Below are positions 16,001 to 24,789 of a DNA stretch of 64,000 nucleotides, one piece after another. Source of the DNA: Acidovorax defluvii (GTDB lineage Bacteria; Pseudomonadota; Gammaproteobacteria; Burkholderiales; Burkholderiaceae_C); contig QLTU01000001.1 of assembly GCA_003268905.1 (NCBI GenBank), forward strand, positions 277,753 through 341,752. Reading direction: 5' to 3'. Under the pieces are notes generated by a model, which saw only the letters and a list, made by a program, of their open reading frames with translations, was not told where the DNA came from and did not search any database. Both the position numbers and the translations under genes were made by a program. The first letter of the stretch is position 1; the number at the start of each line of letters is the position of its first letter.

Positions 16001-16586
16001 GGCGGGCCACCACGGCCTCGTAGTCGGCGCGCTGGCTGGCGCTGGTGGCAACGGCGTGCAGGAACGGGACCCACACCTCGCGCACGGCCTCGGCGTCGTC
16101 TTCGAGCAACTCGAAATTGGCGGGAAGACCCTGCGCCTGCAGCAATGCCAGCGGGGCCGTGCCGAGCAGCGCGGCAAACCAGCTGTGGAAGGTGCGGATC
16201 TGCACCGGGCGGCCGCTGGCCAGCATCTGGCGGTATAAATTTTGTAGCGCCTCGCGCTTATCCAGAGCGCGCTGGGGGCTGATTCCCCTTGCAACCAGCT
16301 CACGCGTCAGCTCATCCAGCGGCGCTTCAGCAAAGGCCTCCAGCCATTCCTGCAGGCGCTGGCGCATTTCGCCCGCCGCCTTCTTGGTGAAGGTGATGGC
16401 CAGAATCTCGTGCGGCGCGGCACCGTCGAGCAAGGCCCGCAGCATGCGCGAGACCAGCATCCAGGTCTTGCCCGCGCCCGCGCAAGCCTCCACCGCCACG
16501 CTGCGCGCGGGGTCGCAGGCGATGGCGTAAAACGCCTCGCGTGAGACGGGCTGGCCGTTGTGTTCGTACGCGGCTTGTTCAGTCAT
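13044..16586 (-). CDS. addA: AddA/RecB-like UvrD-family helicase-nuclease
   Basis: The helicase-nuclease subunit of an AddAB-type double-strand-break resection complex, 1180 residues. Visible motifs are Walker A ACAGAGKTWMLVSRML, motif Ia LAITFTKKAAGEMRQRL, DEFQDTNPLQWQAL (II), DPKQSIYRFRRAEP (III), LLTVHGAKGLEA (V), LYVAMTRAKHCLAL (VI) and a C-terminal PD-(D/E)XK nuclease motif WVLDYKSAA. The ATG at 16584-16586 (MTEQAAYEHN) overlaps the stop of the partner gene by eight bases, so the two are coupled. Two copies of the dispersed repeat are translated within it, one with a perfect ten-base inverted repeat (14528-14552). Confidence 0.9.
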   Translation of the reverse strand: MTEQAAYEHNGQPVSREAFYAIACDPARSVAVEACAGAGKTWMLVSRMLRALLDGAAPHEILAITFTKKAAGEMRQRLQEWLEAFAEAPLDELTRELVARGISPQRALDKREALQNLYRQMLASGRPVQIRTFHSWFAALLGTAPLALLQAQGLPANFELLEDDAEAVREVWVPFLHAVATSASQRADYEAVVARHGRSQTHKALAAALSKRVEFDLADGAGVVDASVPPFQVHCPELAAFNEPADALQSDACHQRWLARAKALGAESNKTPQKAADAIIDALACSDLNLRLDLLRKAMFVAKEDRLSKNLEKFPAAQEAEPELQRLLTARRQHDAWQHQQRMARLARCLIAEFAAVKHQHGWVDMNDVERTALVMLADPILSGWVQERLDARIRHLLVDEFQDTNPLQWQALHAWLSGYAGSGGGASGQKPPSVFIVGDPKQSIYRFRRAEPQVFIAAQAFVRDGLGGDLLSCDHTRRNATGVIAAVNHVMGAAQAQGETSGFRDHTTESTDPGVLLRLPAILPPDSAGGGSADPLAWRDSLTEPRHEAEETQRMRECTQAAAWVAAQIAAGTPPNEVLVLARKRDRLAAMQDALRALHLPCVQPEKADLFDAPEVQDVVALLDALVSTGHDLSLARALKSPLFGLGDDALVALAALRRQPEHAGSSWFDLLLKSELLALDTQALAANLAQYKAWVDTLPPHDALHTIYQHGDVLARFAAAAPAAQRMAVLANLRALLSAALQYDGGRYLTPYAFVRAMKKGGVRAPGRVDAQAVRLLTVHGAKGLEARCVLLLDTDTRPQKAETMGVLVDWPGEKTEPAGFVFLASESSPPPSAEAALAAEQQARQREELNMLYVAMTRAKHCLALSSVLPSVSAPGSWWNRLEPLLADAQVLGVAGAAEVPGGDGDAVASGAHDHFTLAELPVLPAHLRAAPRAVAEGVDEGLDAADSGASLSTPSSRLGEAMHQLLEQAGVAGAPLADLRSQGWPAARVARLAQDFDITVGAARIAAQTAQRILAGEGAWAWDATMVDTTINEAPLRYQGQSLRIDRLVHCHQPPERAGWWVLDYKSAAEPERQPALMAQLQRYRAAVSGQVPGERVWAAFLTGDGRMVRVHGDAGPADEGALVAGTGQGAGSVRHTLAPAAQSTAAASTHAPPAAPGMDGAGGGPSQSAVQGSLF
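14512..14570. repeat. Dispersed inverted-repeat element inside addA (best-formed copy)
   Basis: Core CTAGCGCTTG, five-base loop TGTAT, CAAGCGCTAG: a perfect ten-base inverted repeat at 14528-14552. It is flanked by AAATTGGC on the left and AGCTCACTTTTT on the right. In the addA frame it encodes ELLALDTQALAANLA without a stop. Confidence 0.75.
16233..16275. repeat. Dispersed inverted-repeat element inside addA (degenerate copy)
   Basis: TATAAATTTTGTAGCGCCTC followed by GCGCTTATCCAGAGCGCG resembles the family but with mutations. It is translated in frame as ALDKREALQNLYRQ. Confidence 0.45.
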
Positions 16587-19179
16587 TCCAGAAGTCTTTT
16601 CGGCAAAGGCCGCGCGCGGCGCAGTAGTCGCACACGGCGCCCTCGCCCAGGGCGGGCATCGGTGCACCTGCTGCAATGCGAGCGAAGTCGTGCTGGATGC
16701 CTTCGACCAGCAGGTCGCGCAGGTGCACCACCTCGTCCTGTTCGTGCATCTGCGTCTCGCCGCGTTCACCCACATTCACGTAGGCGGCGCGCAGCGTGTC
16801 GTGGCTCAGCAAGGCGGCGTAGAACGCGAGCTGGGTGTCTTCAGCGCCCGCGCCAATGCGTTTGCGCGTGACGGTGTCGTTCTCGGTCTTGTAGTCGATG
16901 ACCAGCGGCGTGGGCTCACCGGTGGACGAGACGGCATCGATGCGGTCGATGGTGCCCACCAGCTGCAGGGCGCCCAGCGGCTGGGTGGTCTGCACCTCGG
17001 CCTGCCGGAAATGCCCCCCGGCCTGCTCATGCTGTGCAAGCCAGCGCAAATAGCCATCGCGCACCTGCGGCCAGCCTGCGGCGAACGGCAAGAAATCGCC
17101 CTCTCCCAGGCCTTGCTGCCGCGTGACGGCTTGCGCCGCGCTGTCCATGCGGGCCACGCGGGTGGCTGCGTCGTCCGTCGGGTGGGCCAGCAGTTCCTCA
17201 TGAAAATGCTGCAGCACCGCGTGCAGCCAGTTGCCAAAGTCGCGCTTGTCCACTTCAGCCGCCAGTTCGTCAGCCTCTTGCAGGCCCAGCTGGCGCAGTG
17301 CAAAAAAGCGGTAGGGGCAATGCCGCAGGTCGGAGTACGCGGTGGACGACAGGCGCACCACCGGCAGCGCGCTGCCATCGGGCAGGGGCCGCGCCGTGGG
17401 GTGGGCCGCGACCGCGCGCTGGCTGCGGCCATCCGCGCCCTTGGTGGCCGCGCCATCGAGGTGCAGCGCCAGCACCAGCGCGCTGGCCAGCAAGGGCTCA
17501 CCGCCTTCGTCGCCCGTGCGCCAAAGCACATCCACCGCCGGTGTCTGCAGCGCGTACTGCCACGCGGCGCGCTGGGCGGCTTCCAGCGATTCGCGCGTGG
17601 GCAGGCCCCAGGCCTGGCGCTGCGCCTGGGTCCAGTCGCCCAGGGGCTCGGGCGAGGGCTGCAGGCGTTTTTCATCGCAGCCAGGCAGCACCAGCGCGGC
17701 AAATGGCCGGGCCAGCAACTGGGGCATGGGCAGAACGATGACCGGCGCGTCCCCGTCCAGGGCGGGGACAAAACGCGCGGCCTCCAGCACCTCGTTGGCC
17801 CAGCGGGTGAACTCGGCAAGCGACATGCGGCGTCCCGCGCTGCTCCAGTCCTCCAGCTCGGCCTCCTGGCCCGCCTGCAGGCGCAGCGCCGTCAGCACAC
17901 GGGCGCCTGCGGCATCCGCCTCCAGCAACGGCCATTGGCCACTGGCCATCAACAGGGCACGCAAGGCCTGCAGCCACTGCGCCAGAGCGCGCGGCGCACG
18001 CAGGCCCTCGCGCCAGCCCTGGGCCAGGGCCACGCAGGCGGCCAGGGCGGGCTTGTCCGCCCAGTCGCGCGCAACAGCGCCCGTCCACGAGGCCACTGCG
18101 GTCTTGCGCAGCGCACGCTCCAGGGCATTGAGGATCGACGACTCGATCAGCGGCGTGTGCTTGAGCCAGTCCAGAACCTCATCGGCCGATGCATTCCAGG
18201 CGCAGGCCTTGAGCGCGGCCATCAATTGCGAGGCCGCCCGCGTGGTGGAAAGCGTCCAGCCGTTTTCATCGCGCACCGCCACGCCACTGCTGGCCAGGTG
18301 CGCGCCAATGCGGCGCGTGAGGGCGCGGTCGTTGGCCGCCAAGGCCACCGGGGTGCGGCCGGCCACCACATGGGCCAGCACACAGGCAGCGGCGCACTGG
18401 GCTTCGTCTTCGGCATCCTGCGCCGCGTGCAGGGCGATGTGGGCGGAAACCGCGCCATCCGTTGCCGCAGGCGGCAACGCCAGGGCCACCGCCTTGTCGC
18501 CCCAATGGGCCTGCAGAGTCTGCGCCAGCGGCTCCACCTGAAATCCTTGTAGCACCACCAGGGCATCGACCGACTGGCGCACGCCCGGTTCGAACAGCAC
18601 ATCGGTGGCATGGCGCGAGGCCAGCACCCATTCCAGCGCAATGCGGGCCACCACGGCCTCGAAACGCAGGGTGCTGCCTTCGTCGGGCTCTGGCAAGAGG
18701 CTGCGTGCCTGGATGCCCCAGGCCTCGCGCCGCGCAGGCGCAACGGCCGCCACTGCAGCCGCCAGCTGGGAGGCCGCCTCTTGCAACGGCACTGCCAGCA
18801 CATCGCGCTGCGCGGACAGACCAGCGCGATCGAGCAAGGTGCGCGCAGTGAGGGTGTCGCGTGCCACATCCCCGGCCAGATCATCGCCCTGCGGCACAAA
18901 GGCGGCCAGCTGGCGGGCCCAGTTGCGCGTGGTTTCAAAGCGGGGCGCAAATCCGTCGGCGTGGTGCAAGGCCCAGTAACGCTGCGCCCATGGCATGAGC
19001 TGGGCATAGGGAACCAGCACCACCGTGCGCGCAGGATGGGCCGCCAGCCCGTGCAGGTGCGCCTGCACCTGTGCCAGCACGCGCAGCCACAACGCCGCGC
19101 ATTGATCGCTTTTCGCTATGACTGTCATAGCGTCGCAAGGCCCGGCCACACCGGTGAACGTGGGATTGGTTTCTGTCAC
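16579..19179 (-). CDS. addB: AddB-like PD-(D/E)XK nuclease subunit
   Basis: The second subunit of the AddAB-type complex, 866 residues. The N-terminal inactive-helicase region (PARTVVLVPYAQLMPWAQRY) is followed by a long Ala-rich middle. The C-terminal nuclease domain has HCPYRFFALRQLGL, GNWLHAVLQHFHEELL, LVGTIDRIDAV and LVIDYKTEN. Four Cys that could hold an iron-sulfur cluster are seen: one in HCPYRF and three in CDYCAARGLC. The start given is a GTG; an ATG at 19128 (MTVIAKSDQ) is an equal candidate and sits beside a perfect palindrome. The gene is divergent from trxA and overlaps addA. Confidence 0.82.
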   Translation of the reverse strand: MTETNPTFTGVAGPCDAMTVIAKSDQCAALWLRVLAQVQAHLHGLAAHPARTVVLVPYAQLMPWAQRYWALHHADGFAPRFETTRNWARQLAAFVPQGDDLAGDVARDTLTARTLLDRAGLSAQRDVLAVPLQEAASQLAAAVAAVAPARREAWGIQARSLLPEPDEGSTLRFEAVVARIALEWVLASRHATDVLFEPGVRQSVDALVVLQGFQVEPLAQTLQAHWGDKAVALALPPAATDGAVSAHIALHAAQDAEDEAQCAAACVLAHVVAGRTPVALAANDRALTRRIGAHLASSGVAVRDENGWTLSTTRAASQLMAALKACAWNASADEVLDWLKHTPLIESSILNALERALRKTAVASWTGAVARDWADKPALAACVALAQGWREGLRAPRALAQWLQALRALLMASGQWPLLEADAAGARVLTALRLQAGQEAELEDWSSAGRRMSLAEFTRWANEVLEAARFVPALDGDAPVIVLPMPQLLARPFAALVLPGCDEKRLQPSPEPLGDWTQAQRQAWGLPTRESLEAAQRAAWQYALQTPAVDVLWRTGDEGGEPLLASALVLALHLDGAATKGADGRSQRAVAAHPTARPLPDGSALPVVRLSSTAYSDLRHCPYRFFALRQLGLQEADELAAEVDKRDFGNWLHAVLQHFHEELLAHPTDDAATRVARMDSAAQAVTRQQGLGEGDFLPFAAGWPQVRDGYLRWLAQHEQAGGHFRQAEVQTTQPLGALQLVGTIDRIDAVSSTGEPTPLVIDYKTENDTVTRKRIGAGAEDTQLAFYAALLSHDTLRAAYVNVGERGETQMHEQDEVVHLRDLLVEGIQHDFARIAAGAPMPALGEGAVCDYCAARGLCRKDFWND
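19114..19132. promoter_or_regulatory. Perfect 19-base palindrome at the alternative addB start
   Basis: CGCTATGAC-T-GTCATAGCG, nine-base arms around one base. The right arm contains the complement of the alternative addB ATG (19126-19128). It could be a protein-binding operator or an mRNA hairpin hiding the start codon. Confidence 0.4.
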
Positions 19180-19237
19180 AATGCCCAGACTTTAAACGTA
19201 CACCGGTCGCAACCCGCTCAAAATCAAGGAATCCGCA

Positions 19238-19570
19238 ATGGCCAGCGAACTCATCAAACATCTCTCTGACGCCAGCTTCGAAGCCGATGTGCTCAAGGCC
19301 AGCACCCCGGTGCTGGTGGACTACTGGGCCGAATGGTGTGGCCCCTGCAAGATGATTGCCCCCATCCTGGACGAAGTGGCAGGCACCTACCAAGGCAAGC
19401 TGCAAATCGCCAAGATGAATGTGGACGAGAACCGCGAGATTCCCGCCAAGTTCGGCATCCGAGGCATCCCCACGCTGATGCTGTTCAAGGACGGACAGCT
19501 CGCCGCCACCAAGGTGGGCGCCATGAGCAAGGCCCAGCTCACCGCATTCATTGATCAGCAACTGGCCTGA
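19238..19570 (+). CDS. trxA: Thioredoxin 1
   Basis: A cytoplasmic disulfide reductase, 110 residues. The active site WCGPCK has Cys34 and Cys37; the conserved Asp of VLVDYWAEW and the cis-Pro of [11 protein letters not shown] are also present. A good ribosome binding site (AAGGAA) precedes the ATG. The gene is divergent from addB and upstream of rho in the same direction, the trxA-rho order also found in E. coli. Confidence 0.98.
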   Translation: MASELIKHLSDASFEADVLKASTPVLVDYWAEWCGPCKMIAPILDEVAGTYQGKLQIAKMNVDENREIPAKFGIRGIPTLMLFKDGQLAATKVGAMSKAQLTAFIDQQLA

Positions 19571-19828
19571 TTCCGGACTGCCTGCCAGCGCCCTGGTTTC
19601 GGGGTCGTTGGCAAGGCAAAGGCCTCGTTTGTTTTTTACCTGACGCCGGTATCGTTGTGCACCGCGGTCGGCACAGATTTTTTCCTGTCATAATTTCGCC
19701 AGATCACCGGCTTGCACGCATTGGCAACCGGTTCGAGATCCCCAGGCAAGCCGGGGCTGCAAACAGCGGCTCTCCCAGCTTCCGCATCTCCCCCAAGATT
19801 CACACCAGCTCCGCCAAGGAGTCACTCC
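19571..19828 (+). other. trxA-rho intergenic region (rho leader)
   Basis: This 258-base stretch holds no convincing gene. A weak hairpin (AGGC/GCCT near 19612-19623) followed by T-rich GTTTGTTTTTTACC may be a trxA terminator. A possible -10, CATAAT, lies at 19689-19694. The remaining leader of about 130 bases before rho could serve Rho autoregulation, but no leader peptide is clear. Confidence 0.4.
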
Positions 19829-21091
19829 ATGCACTTAAACGAACTCAAGGCACTGCATGTGTCTGAAGTCCTGAAGCAAGCCGAAGAACTCGAAATCGAA
19901 AACACGGGCCGCATGCGCAAGCAGGAGCTGATGTTTGCGATCATCAAGAAGCGGGCCAAGACCGGGGAACAAATCATTGCCGACGGCGTGCTGGAAATTC
20001 TGCCCGACGGTTTCGGCTTTCTGCGCAGCCCCGACACGAGCTTCACGGCAAGCACGGACGATATCTACATAAGTCCCAGCCAGGTGCGTCGTTTCAACCT
20101 GCACACCGGCGACATGATCGAAGGTGAAGTCCGTACACCCAAAGACGGTGAACGTTACTTCGCACTGAACAAACTCGACTCCGTCAACGGCGGCTCACCG
20201 GAGCAGAACAAGCACAAGGTGATGTTCGAAAACCTGACGCCCCTATTCCCCAAGGAGCAGATGCGCCTGGAGCGCGACGTCAAGAGCGAAGAGAACATCA
20301 CCGGCCGCATCATTGACATCATTGCCCCCATCGGCCGTGGCCAGCGCGCACTGATCGTCGCTCCGCCCAAAAGCGGCAAGACGGTGATGATGCAGCACAT
20401 CGCCCACGCCATCACGGCCAACAACCCCGACGTGCACCTGATGGTGCTGCTGGTGGATGAGCGCCCTGAAGAAGTGACCGAAATGCAGCGCACGGTGAAG
20501 GGCGAGATCATCGCCTCCACCTTCGACGAGCCCGCTGCACGCCACGTGCATGTGGCCGAGATGGTGATCGAGCGTGCAAAGCGCCTCGTCGAGTTGAAAA
20601 AAGACGTGGTGATCCTGCTGGACTCCATCACCCGCCTTGCCCGCGCCTACAACAACGTGGTGCCGTCATCCGGCAAAGTGCTGTCGGGTGGTGTGGACGC
20701 CGCCGCACTGCAACGCCCCAAGCGCTTCTTTGGCGCGGCGCGCAAGGTCGAAGAAGGCGGTTCGCTCACCATCATCGCCACGGCGCTGGTCGACACCGGC
20801 AGCCGCATGGACGAAGTGATCTTTGAAGAATTCAAGGGCACTGGCAACTGCGAAATCCACCTGAACCGCCGCCTGTACGAAAAACGCGTGTTCCCCGCCA
20901 TCGAACTCAACAAGAGCGGCACGCGCCGCGAAGAGCTGCTGCTGGCGCCAGAGATTCTGCAAAAGACCCGCATCCTGCGCCAGTTCATGTACAACATGGA
21001 CGAGATCGAGTCCATGGAGCTGATGATCAAGAACATGAAGGCCACCAAGAGCAATGTTGAGTTCTTCGACATGATGCGAAGGGGCGGGTAA
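19829..21091 (+). CDS. rho: Transcription termination factor Rho
   Basis: A hexameric RNA-dependent ATPase that ends transcription at Rho-dependent sites, 420 residues, the normal size. It starts [20 protein letters not shown], with the Rho N-terminal domain and the RNA-binding cold-shock-like domain [12 protein letters not shown]. Walker [18 protein letters not shown], Walker [18 protein letters not shown], the Q-loop and the R-loop follow. The ATG at 19829 is preceded by a strong AAGGAG; an upstream in-frame start at 19712 has no ribosome binding site. Confidence 0.98.
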   Translation: MHLNELKALHVSEVLKQAEELEIENTGRMRKQELMFAIIKKRAKTGEQIIADGVLEILPDGFGFLRSPDTSFTASTDDIYISPSQVRRFNLHTGDMIEGEVRTPKDGERYFALNKLDSVNGGSPEQNKHKVMFENLTPLFPKEQMRLERDVKSEENITGRIIDIIAPIGRGQRALIVAPPKSGKTVMMQHIAHAITANNPDVHLMVLLVDERPEEVTEMQRTVKGEIIASTFDEPAARHVHVAEMVIERAKRLVELKKDVVILLDSITRLARAYNNVVPSSGKVLSGGVDAAALQRPKRFFGAARKVEEGGSLTIIATALVDTGSRMDEVIFEEFKGTGNCEIHLNRRLYEKRVFPAIELNKSGTRREELLLAPEILQKTRILRQFMYNMDEIESMELMIKNMKATKSNVEFFDMMRRGG

Positions 21092-21257
21092 GCCCCCTGA
21101 GAGCCGCCTTCGGCGTCATCTCTCCCACGGGACGCGACTGGTGGCCTGGCAGAGCCAGTTCCATGGTGGCGCTGGCCTGAGAGCGCAGCTCGAAGTTAAG
21201 CGCCATGGAAAAAGTGGCGCAGCTGCCCACCCGAAATGACGTCAACCGCGTCTATGC

Positions 21258-21263
21258 GATAAT
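21258..21263 (+). promoter_or_regulatory. Possible -10 box (GATAAT) upstream of rpmE2
   Basis: GATAAT lies about 95 bases before the rpmE2 start in the otherwise gene-free 266-base spacer after rho. The -35 match is poor. Confidence 0.3.
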
Positions 21264-21357
21264 CGTGGGCTTTTTCTGCGGAAAGTACGCTGGATGTTTC
21301 ACGAGGCAAAGGTTGCTTCGGGTCCCGCACGGCTCCCGCACTTGACAAGGATTGATC

Positions 21358-21615
21358 ATGAAAGAAGGCATTCACCCCAACTACCGCGAAGTTCTGTTCG
21401 TGGACCTGTCCAACGGTTTCAAGTTTGTTACCCGCTCCTGCGTGAACACCAAGGAAATGGGCAAGACCGATGACGGCCGTGAGCTTCCCATGTTCAAGCT
21501 GGACACCTCCAGCGAATCGCATCCTTTCTATACCGGTACGCAAAAATCCGTGGACAACATGGGCGGCCGCGTGGAGCGTTTCCGCAACCGTTTCGGCAAG
21601 ACTGCAGCCAAGTAA
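21358..21615 (+). CDS. rpmE2: 50S ribosomal protein L31 type B
   Basis: An 85-residue ribosomal protein beginning MKEGIHPNYREVLFVDLSNG. It lacks the CxxC-type zinc ligands of the ordinary L31; only one Cys is present (RSCVNTKEMGK), so it is the zinc-independent type, which in other bacteria replaces the zinc form under zinc limitation. SHPFYTGTQKSVDNMGGRVE is the conserved C-terminal block. The start is the second ATG (21358), matching the family N-terminus. A strong terminator follows. Confidence 0.96.
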   Translation: MKEGIHPNYREVLFVDLSNGFKFVTRSCVNTKEMGKTDDGRELPMFKLDTSSESHPFYTGTQKSVDNMGGRVERFRNRFGKTAAK

Positions 21616-21635
21616 TTCGCCGCATTTCCGCCAAG

Positions 21636-21670
21636 AAGGCAGCACGGGCAACCGCGCTGCCTTTTTGTTT
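21636..21670 (+). terminator. Intrinsic terminator of rpmE2
   Basis: AAGGCAGC (21636-21643) pairs perfectly with GCTGCCTT (21656-21663) around a 12-base loop, and the stem runs into CTTTTTGTTT. It has the form of a classical Rho-independent terminator. Confidence 0.85.
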
Positions 21671-21718
21671 GGATTTGCCTTTATTCTCGGCAGTCAGCCA
21701 TTGCCCTTCCTCTGACGC

Positions 21719-23422
21719 GTGAACTCTCCCACCCCCGCCATCGTTACCCAGAACGCCGCTCGCCCGCTTCCCCGCTGGGCCTTGCTGTTGCTGTGCCTGG
21801 CTTATGTCGTGCCGGGCTTTGTGGGCCGGGGGCCCTGGAAGAATGCTGATGTTGCGGCTTTTGGCTACATGCAAGAGCTGGCGCACGGGCACACCGCATG
21901 GCTGCGGCCACTACTGGGCGGCATGCCCCCCGAAACCGACGGTCTGCTGCCGTATTGGCTGGGCGCCTGGGCCATCCAGATCACACCCGATTGGCTGATG
22001 CCCCCCGAAATGGCGGCGCGACTGCCGTTCATGGCGCTGCTGGTGCTGACGCTGGCAGCAACCTGGTACGGCGTTTACTACCTGGCGCGCAGTCCGGGTG
22101 CCCAGCCGGTGGCGTTTGCCTTTGGCGGCGAGGCCAAGCCCTCGGACTACTCCCGCGCCATCGCCGATGGCGCCTTGCTGGCCCTGATTGCCTGCCTGGG
22201 TCTGGCACAGCTTTCGCACGAAGCCACGGGCTATCTGGCACAGCTTGCATGCGCAACATTGATCTTCTTTGCCGTGGCCACCCTGCCCTATCACACCGTG
22301 GCACCGGCCGTGGCCATGGTGGTGGGCATGGCGGGGCTCACACTGGCCGGCGCGCCCGCACTCGCCACCTTGCTGGGCGTGGGCAGCATCGCGCTGGTGG
22401 CTTTTGCTCCGGCCACCCCCTCCGAGCGGCGTCTGCGCTGGGCGGTGATGCTGGCCATCGTCACGGTGCTGGCGGCCATGCTGGCGTGGCAACTGGATTT
22501 GTGGCGCTGGCGCCTGCTCGACACGGCCACCCAGGGCAAAGAGTTCAAAAGCCTGGCGCGGCTGCTGCTGTGGTTCGGGTGGCCTGCATGGCCCATGGCC
22601 GCCTGGACGCTGTGGCGCTGGCGCAAACAGCTGTTCAACCGCCAGGTGCACCGCCACCTGTGGCTCCCCCTGTGGTTCTCAATTGTTTCGGTGGGCGCCA
22701 CGCTCACCACACAACCGGCAGACCGGGCCCTGCTGGTGGGCTTGCCCGCCATCGCCACACTGGCGGCGTTTGCGTTGCCCACATTCCGCCGCAGCATGGC
22801 GGCGCTGATCGACTGGTTCACCTTGCTGTTCTTCAGTATCTCGGCCCTGGCTATCTGGGTGATCTGGTTTGCCATGCAGACAGGCGTGCCGGCGAAGCCC
22901 GCAGCCAACGTGGCCAAGCTGGCCCCGGGTTTCACGCCTGAATTTTCATGGCTCGCACTGGCGGTGGCACTGGCGGCATCGCTGGCCTGGTGCAGGCTGG
23001 TGTGGTGGCGCGCGGCGCGCAACCGCGCCGCCATCTGGAAAAGCCTGGTGCTGCCTGCCAGCGGGGCGGCGCTGGGCTGGCTGTTGCTGACCACCCTGTG
23101 GCTTCCGCTGCTGGACTACGCCCGCAGCTATGCCCCCCAGGCGAGCCAACTCGCATCCGCACTGGGCCCCGAACCGGGCTGCGTGCAGATGGTTGGCCTG
23201 AGCAGGGCCCAGGTGGCCGCGCTGCAATACCACGCCAGCCTGCGCCTGCAGCCGGCCAGCAGGACCACCGACTGCCCCTGGCTGGTGGCAGACAACGAAG
23301 CATGGCCAGCGCCCGAAAATCTGGTGAACCCTGACCTCTGGACACGGGAAGCCACCATCGGTCGCCCCACCGACAGGAAAGAGTTCATCTTGCTGTTCCG
23401 GAGAGCAGCATCGCCCGACTGA
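21719..23422 (+). CDS. Polytopic membrane protein, possibly glycosyltransferase-39-like
   Basis: A 567-residue protein with about ten or more hydrophobic helices (ALLLLCLAYVVPGF, PFMALLVLTLAATWYGVYYL and others). The early PGFVGRGPWKNADVAAFGYM segment, followed by a PPETDGLLPYWLGAW loop, recalls the first loop of ArnT/PMT-type glycosyltransferases, which use lipid-linked sugars. The match is by pattern only, so the activity is unproven. Start is a GTG at 21719, 55 bases after the rpmE2 terminator stem. The stop overlaps the MATE gene start (TGATG), so the two form an operon. Confidence 0.6.
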   Translation: MNSPTPAIVTQNAARPLPRWALLLLCLAYVVPGFVGRGPWKNADVAAFGYMQELAHGHTAWLRPLLGGMPPETDGLLPYWLGAWAIQITPDWLMPPEMAARLPFMALLVLTLAATWYGVYYLARSPGAQPVAFAFGGEAKPSDYSRAIADGALLALIACLGLAQLSHEATGYLAQLACATLIFFAVATLPYHTVAPAVAMVVGMAGLTLAGAPALATLLGVGSIALVAFAPATPSERRLRWAVMLAIVTVLAAMLAWQLDLWRWRLLDTATQGKEFKSLARLLLWFGWPAWPMAAWTLWRWRKQLFNRQVHRHLWLPLWFSIVSVGATLTTQPADRALLVGLPAIATLAAFALPTFRRSMAALIDWFTLLFFSISALAIWVIWFAMQTGVPAKPAANVAKLAPGFTPEFSWLALAVALAASLAWCRLVWWRAARNRAAIWKSLVLPASGAALGWLLLTTLWLPLLDYARSYAPQASQLASALGPEPGCVQMVGLSRAQVAALQYHASLRLQPASRTTDCPWLVADNEAWPAPENLVNPDLWTREATIGRPTDRKEFILLFRRAASPD

Positions 23423-24789
23423 TGTCGGAGTCGTCCACCATATCCCGCCACGCCCTGACCGTGCTGACAGGGCAACTGGCCGTAATGGCCTTTGGCGTGA
23501 CCGACACCATCGTGGCCGGACGCCATGGCGAAGCCTCCCTGGCGGCTCTGTCGGTGGGCTCGGCGATCTTCATCAGCGTCTATGTAGCCCTGATGGGGAT
23601 CTTGCAGGCCCTTATGCCCGTCTGGGCCGAACAGCGGGGCGCGCGCAACCCCGGTGCCATCGGAAAATCGCTGCGCCAGGCACTTTACCTGTGTGCTGTG
23701 GCATCGGCAGTGGGCATGTTCATCCTGCTGTCGCCCGGTCCGCTGTTGCGCTGGACCGAGGTGCCACAGGCATTGCGCACCGATGTGGGGCGATACCTGG
23801 CGGTGCTGGCCCTGGCGCTGCCGCCCGCCCTGCTCTTTCGCATTTACAGCACACTGAACCAGGCCATTGGTCGCCCGCAACTGGTGACCTGGCTTCAAGT
23901 GGGCTCGCTGTTCATCAAATTGCCGCTGTCGATATGGTTCACCTTTGGGGGCGCAGGCCTGCCGGCGCAAGGCGTTGTGGGCTGTGCATGGGCCACATTC
24001 GTGGTCAATGTCAGCATGCTGGTGCTGGCGTTCTGGCTGCTGCGCACCCAGGACCTCTACGCACCACTGCGCATCTGGCAACGCATGGAACGCCCCCATT
24101 GGCCCACCATCCTCGGCTTTGCCCGACTGGGCGTTCCTGCGGGGCTTGCCATCCTGGTAGAAGTGACTTCGTTCACATTGATGGCCCTGTTCATTGCGCG
24201 CCAGGGCACCGTGGCCACCGCAGCACACCAGATCGCGGCCAACGTGGCGGCCGTACTGTACATGGTGCCACTGTCGCTGGCCATTGCCACCAGTGCGCGG
24301 GTGAGCTATTGGCTGGGGGCTGGCAACACAGCCCAGGCCCGCGGCGTCGTTTTTATAGGTTTTAGGCTTTCAGCCCTTATGGGTGTTGCGCTAGCAGCTA
24401 TATTATTAATAGCAAACGAGGCCTTGGCAGGCCTGTATTCCAGTAGCGCCGCCGTGGTGGGCGTCACCGGCGGGCTGCTGCTGTGGGTTGCGGCCTACCA
24501 CGCTGCCGACGCCGTGCAGACCCTGTGTGTCTTTGTGCTGCGCAGTTATCGCGTCACCATCGCACCCCTGGTGGTGTATTGCCTGTTGCTGTGGGGTGCC
24601 GGACTGGGCGGTGGCTATGTGCTGGCGTACCACGGGTTTGGCCCATGGGCGCCCATGGGGTCTCCGGCGCCGTTCTGGGCGGCCAGCGCGCTGGCGCTGG
24701 CCATCACGGCAGGGCTGTTTGTGCTGATGCTGTGGGTTGCAGTCCGTCCGGCAGCGCGGGGCGACGAAGCCGGTTGGCAGGAAAGATGA
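23422..24789 (+). CDS. MATE family efflux transporter
   Basis: A cation-coupled multidrug or metabolite exporter of the inner membrane, 455 residues with about twelve hydrophobic helices. The N-terminal LTGQLAVMAFGVTDTIVAGR and VALMGILQALMPVWAEQRGA and the mid-protein AAHQIAANVAAVLYMVPLSL are typical of the MatE repeats. Translation is coupled to the preceding gene. A dispersed repeat at 24349-24414 encodes part of one membrane helix (GVALAAILLIA). The 3' end overlaps the convergent phoR gene by 86 bases. Confidence 0.9.
   Translation: MSESSTISRHALTVLTGQLAVMAFGVTDTIVAGRHGEASLAALSVGSAIFISVYVALMGILQALMPVWAEQRGARNPGAIGKSLRQALYLCAVASAVGMFILLSPGPLLRWTEVPQALRTDVGRYLAVLALALPPALLFRIYSTLNQAIGRPQLVTWLQVGSLFIKLPLSIWFTFGGAGLPAQGVVGCAWATFVVNVSMLVLAFWLLRTQDLYAPLRIWQRMERPHWPTILGFARLGVPAGLAILVEVTSFTLMALFIARQGTVATAAHQIAANVAAVLYMVPLSLAIATSARVSYWLGAGNTAQARGVVFIGFRLSALMGVALAAILLIANEALAGLYSSSAAVVGVTGGLLLWVAAYHAADAVQTLCVFVLRSYRVTIAPLVVYCLLLWGAGLGGGYVLAYHGFGPWAPMGSPAPFWAASALALAITAGLFVLMLWVAVRPAARGDEAGWQER
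24349..24414. repeat. Dispersed inverted-repeat element inside the MATE gene
   Basis: TTTTTATAGG at one end and GCGCTAGCAGCTATATTATT followed by AATAGC at the other match the family outline, but the left half of the core (GCTTTCAGCCCTTATG) is diverged. It is read in frame as a hydrophobic helix. Confidence 0.6.
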
